Positions 1-5,758 of a stretch of 5,758 nt of DNA are shown in pieces; positions within the stretch are counted from its first letter, which is position 1; each line of letters opens with the position of its first letter. The stretch is taken from assembly GCF_001983105.1 (NCBI RefSeq), contig NZ_MOMC01000003.1:112510-118267 (forward strand), given 5' to 3'. A program made the translations under genes and the position numbers. The notes under the pieces were generated by a model that searched no databases, was not told the origin of the DNA, and worked only from the letters and a program-made list of their open reading frames with translations. The DNA comes from Pseudofrankia asymbiotica. Lineage in GTDB: Bacteria; Actinomycetota; Actinomycetes; Frankiales; Frankiaceae.

Positions 1-2102
1 CGCGCGAGCTCATGGGCCTGTTCCAGGCTCATCGCGCGCGCTGTCGCGACCTTGCCGACGAAGTCGTCGTAGACGCGGTCGAGGAACTCCTCCAGCTTGG
101 CCCGCTCGCCGGGGCTGAACGGGCGGCGCGCCGACATCATCAGCGCGTGCTCGCCCTGGGCGACCTCACCGATGGCGACACCCAGCTTGTCCAGCAGGCC
201 GCTGATCACCTGCTTGCCGCCGTAGACGCCGATCGAGCCCGTGAGCGTCGAGGGACTGGCGACGATCGTGTCGGCGGCGAGCGAGACGAAGTAGCCACCG
301 GAGGCGGCGACCGCGCCCATCGACACGATGACCGGGCGCCCGGTGGCCCGGAACCGCTCCACCTCGCGGCGCACCAGGTCGGAGGCGACGTACGAGCCGC
401 CGGGGCTGTCCACCCGGAAGACCGCCGCCGCGATGTCAGGGTCCTTGGCCGCGGCTCGGAAGGCGGCGCACACGGCGTCGGCGGCGAGCATGGGGCCGCC
501 GACCGGCGAGCCGCCGCGGCGCAGCACCACCGGCCCGGTGCCGTGGATGAGCGCGACGGCGGCGCGGCCCGGGTCCAGGGTCGGCGGGACCGCGACCTCG
601 GAGTCGAGGCCGGCACCCGCGACGGCCGGCGCGGGCGCCGCGGGTCGCGCGTCGCCCCGCGAAGCGCCGAGCCGGGAGCTGACACCGGCGAGGGAACGGG
701 CCACCCGGCGCGGCGGCGAGGACTCCCGCCGCGCGGCCGACCGGCGATAGGCGCCCAGGTACATCGGGACGGGGCTGGGCCCCCCCGACGAGCGCTCCGG
801 CCCGTCGGCCGAGGGCCGGCCGGCAAGCTGCCCGCCGCCATCGCCTCCCCCGCCACCATCGCCTCCCCTGGCGGCAGCACCTCCCTCGTTGGAAGCGGCC
901 TTCCCCGCGGCGGCGTCCTCGCCGTTACCCGCGGCGGCGGCGGAGTGGCCGCCCGCGTCGGCGCGGGTCCCCGTACCCGCCCCGGCACCACCGGCGGTCA
1001 CCGCGCCCGCGGCGTCACCGGCGGGCGGATCCACGGCGGCGGTCGAGACGACCTCCGTGGGGAGATCCGTGGCCGCGGGTGCCGTGGCGCCTTCGGCCGC
1101 GCGGGGCCGCGCCGGTCCGGCGGGCATGGCCTCGACGGGGCTCCGCCCCGCGGGGAGGTCCGGATCCGCGTCGGCGGATCGACTGGACGGCTCGTCGACG
1201 ACGGCGTCCCGCCCTTCGGTCGCCGGCGTGGCGGGCGCGGGCACGGGCGGTGCGGCGGCGGCGAGCGACGGCTGGCCTGGCCGCGCCGGCGCGGCGAGCG
1301 GTTCGGGAGGCGAGCCCACCGGCTCGGCGGTCGGGTCCTCGGCCGCGGCGCGCTCGCGGGCCGCGGCGTACACCTCGTCGCGGTAGCCGAGCCGGTCGAT
1401 CAGGCCGGCGCCGAGCGCCACCCGCGCGGACAGCGGCCCCGCGTCGACCAGCGAGCGCACCCGGTCCGACGGCAGCCGCCGGCCGGCGACGATGCCCGAG
1501 ATGATCTCGTCGGCGCAGGACTCGACCACTCGTGTGGTCGCCTCCAGGTGGGCGGGGGTGAAGCCGCGCTCGACGAACGTGTTGACCGCGTTCTTGTACT
1601 CGTGTCTCGCTCCGAGCTCGGTGGTCACACCGAGGCGGTCGAGCGCGTCGCGCAGGAACGGGGTGTGGCTGGCGACGCCGGTGAGCCCGAGGTCACCGGG
1701 CGGGGCGAGCCAGATCTGGTCGAAGGCGCAGGCCAGGTAGTACGGGACGGTCCCGCCGCCGAACTCGCCGAACGTGTCGGCGTACGCGATCGTGAACTTC
1801 CCGGCGGCGCGGAACTCGGCGACGGCGTCCCGGATCTCCTGCGCCCGCGAGAGCGGCATCCCGCAGGTGGCGACGTGCGCGACGAGCACCCGGGTCCTGG
1901 GGTCGAGCGCGGCCCGGCGCAGGCCGTCCACGAGCTCGCGCAGCGTCTGGCGGTGCCGGCCGCGCCAGGCGGCCAAGGGGTCGTCGACGACTCCCTCGAT
2001 CGGGTCGGTCGTGAGGTCCAGCTCCAGGAGTAGCGGGGCGTTACGCCGGGCGGCCAGCGCGCGGATCTCGGCGATCGCATGGCGGGGCGTCGTCGTCTCC
2101 AT
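1..2102 (-). CDS. sppA: Signal peptide peptidase SppA, two-domain (67K-like) S49 family, 3' end beyond window
   Basis: Serine protease expected to degrade signal peptides left after secretion and possibly other membrane-associated peptides. The frame is open for 700 codons from ATG at 2102 to the left edge. An in-frame TAG at 2114-2112 leaves ATG as the natural start. Residues 1-250 form the N-terminal S49 domain, with catalytic Lys170 in YKNAVNTF (equivalent to E. coli Lys209). Residues 510-700 form the C-terminal domain, with DSPGGS at 565-570, nucleophile Ser601 in ASGGYF (E. coli Ser409) and STLTGSIGVYGG after it. The Lys-Ser dyad is therefore shared between the two halves. About 100 further C-terminal residues should lie beyond the edge. 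Residues 254-508 are Ala/Gly/Pro-rich and low in complexity. No N-terminal membrane helix is visible, unlike E. coli SppA, so membrane attachment is unclear. The gene lies 70 bases after mazG on the same strand. Family assignment is firm; the in vivo substrate is unknown. Confidence 0.93.
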   Translation of the reverse strand, partial: METTTPRHAIAEIRALAARRNAPLLLELDLTTDPIEGVVDDPLAAWRGRHRQTLRELVDGLRRAALDPRTRVLVAHVATCGMPLSRAQEIRDAVAEFRAAGKFTIAYADTFGEFGGGTVPYYLACAFDQIWLAPPGDLGLTGVASHTPFLRDALDRLGVTTELGARHEYKNAVNTFVERGFTPAHLEATTRVVESCADEIISGIVAGRRLPSDRVRSLVDAGPLSARVALGAGLIDRLGYRDEVYAAARERAAAEDPTAEPVGSPPEPLAAPARPGQPSLAAAAPPVPAPATPATEGRDAVVDEPSSRSADADPDLPAGRSPVEAMPAGPARPRAAEGATAPAATDLPTEVVSTAAVDPPAGDAAGAVTAGGAGAGTGTRADAGGHSAAAAGNGEDAAAGKAASNEGGAAARGGDGGGGGDGGGQLAGRPSADGPERSSGGPSPVPMYLGAYRRSAARRESSPPRRVARSLAGVSSRLGASRGDARPAAPAPAVAGAGLDSEVAVPPTLDPGRAAVALIHGTGPVVLRRGGSPVGGPMLAADAVCAAFRAAAKDPDIAAAVFRVDSPGGSYVASDLVRREVERFRATGRPVIVSMGAVAASGGYFVSLAADTIVASPSTLTGSIGVYGGKQVISGLLDKLGVAIGEVAQGEHALMMSARRPFSPGERAKLEEFLDRVYDDFVGKVATARAMSLEQAHELA
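579..1343 (-). other. Low-complexity inter-domain segment of SppA
   Basis: This codes for residues about 254-508 of SppA, between the two S49 domains. It is dominated by Ala, Gly, Pro, Asp and Glu and contains a Gly/Asp stretch (residues 413-424). It is followed at residues 447-483 (bases 654-764) by an Arg-rich patch opening with PMYLGAYRR. That patch may correspond to the short Tyr-containing connector of ordinary SppA proteins, which would make the true insertion residues 254-445. The frame is uninterrupted across the segment and third positions stay GC-rich, so it appears to be translated. It is predicted to be disordered; no known domain is recognised in it. Confidence 0.75.
834..869. 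repeat. Two-copy 18-bp tandem repeat in the SppA linker
   Basis: Bases 834-851 and 852-869 are adjacent 18-base units that match at 16 of 18 positions (differences at 837/855 and 851/869). The length is a multiple of three, so copy-number change would keep the reading frame. On the coding strand the units give the Gly-Asp-rich stretch. The likely origin is replication slippage in a low-complexity region. Confidence 0.8.
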
Positions 2103-2108
2103 ACCCAG

Positions 2109-2137
2109 AGGCTACGACCGCGCCAATGCCGCCGTAA
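2109..2137 (-). promoter_or_regulatory. Candidate promoter for a leaderless sppA transcript
   Basis: On the minus strand TAGCCT (2114-2109) fits the actinobacterial -10 pattern TANNNT and ends six bases before the ATG at 2102. That spacing would put the transcription start on the A of the start codon. TTACGG (2137-2132), 17 bases upstream, is a poor -35 match that shares only the leading TT. No purine-rich Shine-Dalgarno sequence precedes the ATG; the nearest bases are CTCTGGGT. The box is inferred from spacing and pattern only, and TANNNT can arise by chance. Confidence 0.4.
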
Positions 2138-2172
2138 CCACCCATCACCCTCCCAACATGACCCCAAATCGG

Positions 2173-3411
2173 TCAGGAGGTGCGCGGCGGCCACCGAAGG
2201 CGCCAGTCGGCCGAGTCCTGCGCGACCGGGTCCACGGCGTCGGCGTGGGCGGACTCCTCGGCCAGCGCCAGGGCGTCACGGAAGGCACGGGCACGAGCGC
2301 GCAGGGCGGCCTCCGGGTCGACCCCGGCGGCTTCGGCCAGCGTGACCGCGGCGAACAGCAGGTCGCCGATCCCGCGCTCGTCCAGCTCCGGCTCGGCCGC
2401 GATCGCCGCGACCGCCTCGGCGGGCACGCCGGGACCGTCCGCCACGGGCAGGCCTTCGGACGCCACGTCGCCGACCGTCGTGGCATCGGTCTCGGCCCAC
2501 GGCGCGGCGGGCAGGAAAAGGTCGGCGGGGACGCCGAGCTTGCGGGCGCGGCTCTGCAGCTTCGCGGCGAGCGAGAGCGCCGGCTGGGTCAGCGGGACAC
2601 CGTCGGTGACCGAACGGCGGCTCTTCTCGGCGGTCTTGATGGCGTCCCAGTTGGTGACCACCTCGTCCGCGCCGGCGACGGTCACGTCGCCGAACACGTG
2701 CGGGTGCCGTCGCACGAGCTTGTCCACGAGGCCGGCGGCGACCTCGTCCACGTCGAACCGGCCGCCGCCCTGGTCCACGTCCCCGTCGGCCGCCTCCTGC
2801 GCGACCCGCGCGTGGAACAGGACCTGCATGAGCACGTCGCCGAGCTCCTCGCGCAGTTCGGCCGGCTGGGCGTCCTCGATCGCCTGGTAGGCCTCGTAGG
2901 CCTCCTCCAGCAGGTATGGCGCGAGCGACGCGTGCGTCTGCTTGGCGTCCCACGGGCAGCCGCCGGGTGAGCGCAGCCGGTCCATGACGGCGACCGCGTC
3001 CAGCAGGACACCGCCCGGCACGTCGTGCGTCCCCGCGACGACGCGCACCGCCTCCGGCCCGCCGCCCGCGCCCGCGCGCAGGGCGGCGTCGAGCGCGGCC
3101 GCGGGACCGGGCCAGCCGGCGGCCGGCTCGAGCAGCCACACCACCTCGTCCGTGCCGGCCGCCGCCGCGGCGGCGCGCAGCCGCGCCAGCGCCCAGCCGG
3201 CCCCCTCGGCCCGGTCGGACGGCTCCGGCGGGGCGAGTGCCTCGACGTCGACGCCGGCCGCGCGCAACGCGGCGAGCTGAGGGTGCGCCGGGTCGGCGCA
3301 GAGCACCGGGGCCCGGCGGACCAGGTCCCAGGCCTCGGCGGTGAGCAGGCCCGGCGCGACCCGGGCGCTGGTCGCGAGCAACGTGACCCGGGCCGGGCCG
3401 GGACCGGTCAC
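2173..3411 (-). CDS. mazG: MazG-type nucleoside triphosphate pyrophosphohydrolase with actinobacterial N-terminal extension
   Basis: A 412-residue cytosolic enzyme expected to hydrolyse (d)NTPs to NMP and pyrophosphate, which clears damaged or excess nucleotides. Residues 1-130 form an extension that resembles the degenerate tetrapyrrole-methylase-like part of actinobacterial MazG proteins; E. coli MazG (263 aa) lacks it. The MazG core starts near 140. GCPWDAKQTH (150-160) is followed by the metal-ligand motif EExxE at Glu169, Glu170 and Glu173, then ExxD at Glu189 and Asp192, and RRHPHVFGD (234-242). The second repeat (about 278-385) keeps KLQSRARKLG and GDLLFAAV but has lost the acidic ligand motifs. 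The start is GTG at 3411, overlapping the upstream stop as GTGA, which implies translational coupling. No good Shine-Dalgarno is visible; the nearest bases are CTGAGCCTGCA. The stop is TGA at 2175-2173. Family is certain; preferred substrate is not readable. Confidence 0.95.
   Translation of the reverse strand: MTGPGPARVTLLATSARVAPGLLTAEAWDLVRRAPVLCADPAHPQLAALRAAGVDVEALAPPEPSDRAEGAGWALARLRAAAAAAGTDEVVWLLEPAAGWPGPAAALDAALRAGAGGGPEAVRVVAGTHDVPGGVLLDAVAVMDRLRSPGGCPWDAKQTHASLAPYLLEEAYEAYQAIEDAQPAELREELGDVLMQVLFHARVAQEAADGDVDQGGGRFDVDEVAAGLVDKLVRRHPHVFGDVTVAGADEVVTNWDAIKTAEKSRRSVTDGVPLTQPALSLAAKLQSRARKLGVPADLFLPAAPWAETDATTVGDVASEGLPVADGPGVPAEAVAAIAAEPELDERGIGDLLFAAVTLAEAAGVDPEAALRARARAFRDALALAEESAHADAVDPVAQDSADWRLRWPPRTS
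3408..3411 (-). promoter_or_regulatory. GTGA stop/start overlap coupling lipoprotein gene and mazG
   Basis: The minus strand reads GTGA: GTG (3411-3409) opens mazG and TGA (3410-3408) ends the lipoprotein gene. Four-base overlaps of this type usually allow ribosomes to terminate and reinitiate, so the two proteins are probably made from one mRNA in coupled amounts. Confidence 0.85.
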
Positions 3412-4253
3412 TGCAGGCTCAGCTGCGGAACCGGCGTCGGCGTGGTCGCGATGGAGCCGGACTGTGCCAGCACCTGCAGGTCATCGACGCTCCAGGTCCC
3501 GAACCGGGGGCTCACCGAGACCCCCAGCTGGCGGGAGATCTTGACCAGCTCGGGGGTGACCTTGTCCGTCCGGGCGGTCCCCTTGACGATGTCGTGGGCC
3601 AGGAACGACCGCAGCTGCTCGAAGCTGAGCGGCAGGGACTTCACCCCGAACTGGGCCAGCAGCGCGTCGTAGGCCGACTTCGCGTCCGCGTCCGAGCCGA
3701 CCAGGTCCGGCGCGATCCTGTCCGCGATCTTGGACTCGAGCGCGTCGACGTGTACCTGCGACCGCACGTCCTGAGGCGAGAACCCGAGCACCGCGACGGC
3801 GTCCTCGAAGGCCGGGATGCTGCCGGCCTGGGTCACCGCGAGCGCCTGGTAGTAGGCGTCGAAGTCCTGCGGAGTGAGCGTGATCCCCAGCTCGTGCGCC
3901 TTCGCCTCATCCAGCCTGAGCCGGATGAGGGTGTTCAGCGCGCGGCGCTGCACGAGGTCATGGGTGACCGGGCCCTGCTGGGACTCGCGCTGCGCGACCA
4001 CATCGGGATGCGCGGCGGCGTACGCCTTGTAGGCGGCCACGCCACGGTCCGCGATGGCGCTCACGGTGGACGTGTCGATCCGCTGGTCGTCGACCTGCGC
4101 GGCGGCGCCGGCATGGCTCGTGCAGGCGGTCATCGCCACCGCCACCAGCGCGAGCGCGGCACCCAGCAGTGCCGCCTGAGTTGAGGACCGCCGAGTGCGC
4201 GAGGAAACATCATTTTCGCGCGCCCTCTGGCCCAACAGACGTGGTGACTTCAC
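3408..4253 (-). CDS. SurA N-terminal-domain lipoprotein (extracytoplasmic chaperone-like, no parvulin domain)
   Basis: Predicted exported lipoprotein of 281 residues from GTG at 4253. The n-region has Arg19, Arg21 and Arg22, the hydrophobic core is about 27-43, and lipobox MTAC places the acylated Cys at residue 44, so the mature protein is about 238 residues on the outer face of the membrane. The mature start, with AAAQVDDQRID, then long helices including RRALNTLIRLRLDEAKAHEL and PQDFDAYYQAL, matches SurA_N/SurA-like proteins. The tail has FGTWSVDDLQV and ends TTPTPVPQLSLQ. No PPIase domain follows, so it may act as a holdase rather than an isomerase. The frame stays open upstream to 4421, but that portion does not look like a signal peptide. 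TTG at 4235 is an alternative start. The twin-Arg context does not fit a good Tat motif. It lies between mfd and mazG, as in other actinobacteria. Function is inferred from family resemblance. Confidence 0.85.
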   Translation of the reverse strand: MKSPRLLGQRARENDVSSRTRRSSTQAALLGAALALVAVAMTACTSHAGAAAQVDDQRIDTSTVSAIADRGVAAYKAYAAAHPDVVAQRESQQGPVTHDLVQRRALNTLIRLRLDEAKAHELGITLTPQDFDAYYQALAVTQAGSIPAFEDAVAVLGFSPQDVRSQVHVDALESKIADRIAPDLVGSDADAKSAYDALLAQFGVKSLPLSFEQLRSFLAHDIVKGTARTDKVTPELVKISRQLGVSVSPRFGTWSVDDLQVLAQSGSIATTPTPVPQLSLQ

Positions 4254-4260
4254 GGACGCA

Positions 4261-4266
4261 ACGTTA
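4261..4266 (-). promoter_or_regulatory. Candidate -10 box for the lipoprotein-mazG transcript
   Basis: On the minus strand TAACGT fits TANNNT and ends seven bases before the GTG at 4253, a position expected for a leaderless start. The only Shine-Dalgarno-like string, GGAAG (4272-4268), is 14 bases from the GTG, too far to be convincing. No clear -35 is present; TGCATC or CTGCAT is at the right distance but matches poorly. If real, this box supports GTG 4253 as the start and gives the lipoprotein gene a promoter separate from mfd. Confidence 0.4.
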
Positions 4267-4351
4267 GCTTCCGCACCAGGCCCGATGCAGCCGGCCCTGC
4301 CCAACACCCCGCCATTCACCGGCCCTTCACACCCGAAGAACCTGGGGCGCC

Positions 4352-4376
4352 GGCACTCCGGGGGCAACGGAGTCCC
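4352..4376 (-). terminator. Hairpin between mfd and the lipoprotein gene, possible terminator
   Basis: Bases 4352-4360 and 4368-4376 form a nine-pair stem with one mismatch (4354 opposite 4374) and a seven-base loop. It lies in the 246-base gap after the mfd stop, about 125 bases downstream. There is no U-tract, though many actinobacterial hairpin terminators lack one. Chance stems are common at this GC content, so the call is weak. Confidence 0.3.
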
Positions 4377-4499
4377 ACGGAATGTGACGCGGCCGATCCC
4401 GCCCCAACGTCCGGCCACCACCGTCCGTCCGGTCTCCGGGCCGGGACTCGAGAGGCTGGGCCCGCGCGGCGCCCCGCCGCCAGCTCCCGCGCCGGGCGC

Positions 4500-5758
4500 C
4501 TACTTCCGGCCGCCTGGCGCTCCACCGGTGGCGACGCCGGCGGCGGTGGCGACGGAGTCACCGATGATCGCGGCGAGCAGGTCGGCGGCCCACGCGAGCA
4601 GCGCCCTGTCGCGCAGCGGCGGCGAGCCGATCCGGCCGGTCAGGCTCGGGGCCGGGACCAGCACCGTGCGGGTCGCCGCCTTGACGACGGCGCCCTTGTA
4701 CAGCCGCTGCAGCCGCAGCGTCTGGCTCTCCCGCAGCTCCAGCGGGCCGAACCGGATCTGCTTGCCCGCCAGCGTGATCTCCGACAGGCCGTAGCCGCGG
4801 GCGAGCACCCGCAGCGAGGCGACGGCCAGCAGGTTCTCCACCGGCTCCGGCGGCGCGCCGAAGCGGTCGACGAGCTCGGCACGGACCTCGTCGAGGTCCG
4901 CCTCGCTCGCCGCGGCGGCGATCCGGCGGTAGGCGTCCAGGCGCAGCCGCTCGCTGCCGACGTAGTCGTGCGGCAGGCTCGCGTCGACCGGGAGCTCGAC
5001 CTTGACGTCCGACAGCTCCTCGGGCGCCTGGCCCTTGTAGTCGGCGACCGCCTCGCCGACCATCCGCACGTACAGGTCGAAGCCGATGGCGGCGATGTGC
5101 CCGGACTGCTCGCCGCCGAGCAGGTTGCCGGCGCCGCGGATCTCCAGGTCCTTCATCGCGACGGCCATGCCCGCGCCGAGGTCGGTGTTCAGCGCGATGG
5201 TCGCGAGCCGGTCGTGCGCGGTCTCGGTCAGCGGCCGGTCCTGCGGGTAGAGGAAGTAGGCGTAGGCCCGCTCGCGCCCGCGCCCGACCCGGCCGCGCAG
5301 CTGGTGCAGCTGGGACAGGCCGAAGACGTCGGCCCGCTCGACGATCAGCGTGTTGGCGTTGGAGATGTCCAGGCCCGACTCGACGATCGTCGTGCACACC
5401 AGGACGTCGTACCTCTTCTCCCAGAAGGCGACCATCGCCTTCTCGAGCACGTCCTCGTTGAGCTGGCCGTGCGCGGTCGCGATCCGCGCCTCGGGGACCA
5501 GCTCGCGCAGCCGGGCCGCGGCCCGGTCGATCGACTCGACCCGGTTGTGGATGTAGAAGACCTGCCCCTCGCGCAGCAGCTCGCGGCGGATCGCGGCGGC
5601 CACCTGGCGCTGGTCGTAGGCGCCGACCGAGGTGAGCACCGGGTGGCGCTCCTCCGGCGGGGTGTCGATCGTCGACAGCTCCCGGATGCCCGTGATCGAC
5701 ATCTCGAGCGTCCGCGGGATCGGGGTGGCGCTCATGGTGAGCACGTCCACCGCCGTCC
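4500..5758 (-). CDS. mfd: Transcription-repair coupling factor Mfd, C-terminal third (5' end beyond window)
   Basis: Mfd is a DNA translocase that pushes RNA polymerase stalled at lesions off the template and recruits UvrA for nucleotide excision repair. About 418 residues are visible, against roughly 1150-1200 for the full protein. The UvrB-like modules, RNAP-interaction domain and ATPase motifs I and II lie to the right of the window. What remains begins at motif III ([11 protein letters not shown]), then [12 protein letters not shown] (motif IV region), [17 protein letters not shown] (motif V) and [20 protein letters not shown] (motif VI plus the start of the translocation module). [20 protein letters not shown] follows, then the C-terminal regulatory domain from about [20 protein letters not shown]. 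The stop is TAG at 4502-4500. The last 18 residues are Ala/Gly-rich and probably flexible. There is no frameshift or missing motif in the visible part. Identification is certain. Confidence 0.98.
   Translation of the reverse strand, partial: TAVDVLTMSATPIPRTLEMSITGIRELSTIDTPPEERHPVLTSVGAYDQRQVAAAIRRELLREGQVFYIHNRVESIDRAAARLRELVPEARIATAHGQLNEDVLEKAMVAFWEKRYDVLVCTTIVESGLDISNANTLIVERADVFGLSQLHQLRGRVGRGRERAYAYFLYPQDRPLTETAHDRLATIALNTDLGAGMAVAMKDLEIRGAGNLLGGEQSGHIAAIGFDLYVRMVGEAVADYKGQAPEELSDVKVELPVDASLPHDYVGSERLRLDAYRRIAAAASEADLDEVRAELVDRFGAPPEPVENLLAVASLRVLARGYGLSEITLAGKQIRFGPLELRESQTLRLQRLYKGAVVKAATRTVLVPAPSLTGRIGSPPLRDRALLAWAADLLAAIIGDSVATAAGVATGGAPGGRK

Noticed and set aside
12..2033. Plus-strand 673-codon open frame opposite sppA
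   Set aside because: It is the antisense of a clear S49 peptidase with both catalytic residues. Its translation is rich in Arg, Gly and Ala with no recognisable domain, as expected of an open shadow frame at this GC content.
2159..2175. Inverted repeat TGACC-N7-GGTCA over the mazG stop codon
   Set aside because: Arms are only five bases with no U-tract, so it is too weak to call a terminator or operator.
1774..2970. Plus-strand 398-codon open frame across the sppA-mazG junction
   Set aside because: It runs antisense through two real genes and their gap, shows no domain, and has the composition of a shadow frame.
4254..4421. 56-residue upstream extension of the lipoprotein
   Set aside because: It places Cys- and Gly-rich sequence ahead of a normal lipoprotein signal peptide and would leave the signal buried. 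The internal GTG with a promoter-like box is a better start.
4461..4498. GC-rich imperfect stem directly after the mfd stop
   Set aside because: The pairing (GCCCG and GCGC with complementary strings) needs bulges and there is no U-tract; such stems arise by chance in this composition.
4195..4794. Plus-strand open frame covering the gap between the lipoprotein gene and mfd
   Set aside because: It overlaps the 3' end of mfd and the lipoprotein signal peptide region, is Pro/Ala/Arg/Ser-rich and has no family resemblance.

Overview
This is a very GC-rich window (coding third positions almost all G or C) from a high-GC actinobacterium. The gene order and the actinobacterial-type MazG fit Frankia or a related actinomycete, but the genus cannot be fixed from the sequence alone. 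All credible genes lie on the minus strand, so transcription runs from the right edge to the left edge. Long open frames on the plus strand and in other frames are GC-driven shadows.

Layout in transcription order. (1) 5758-4500: C-terminal third of the transcription-repair coupling factor Mfd, cut by the right edge just before helicase motif III. (2) 4499-4254: a 246-base gap with a GC-rich hairpin and, next to the following gene, a promoter-like TAACGT box. (3) 4253-3408: a secreted lipoprotein with a SurA-type chaperone domain and no parvulin domain. (4) 3411-2173: MazG-type NTP pyrophosphohydrolase, overlapping the lipoprotein gene by four bases (GTGA). (5) 2172-2103: a 70-base gap with a TAGCCT box placed as in leaderless promoters. 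(6) 2102-1: a two-domain SppA-type signal peptide peptidase, cut by the left edge, carrying an unusually long low-complexity segment between its two S49 peptidase domains.

The genes combine genome maintenance (Mfd), nucleotide-pool cleaning (MazG) and envelope protein handling (lipoprotein chaperone, SppA). Mfd - SurA-like lipoprotein - MazG is a familiar actinobacterial order. No mobile element, CRISPR array, tRNA or rRNA is visible, and I see no convincing new system. The most notable points are the roughly 230-residue expansion between the SppA catalytic Lys and Ser, the possible leaderless starts of two genes, and the one-sided loss of metal-ligand motifs in MazG.
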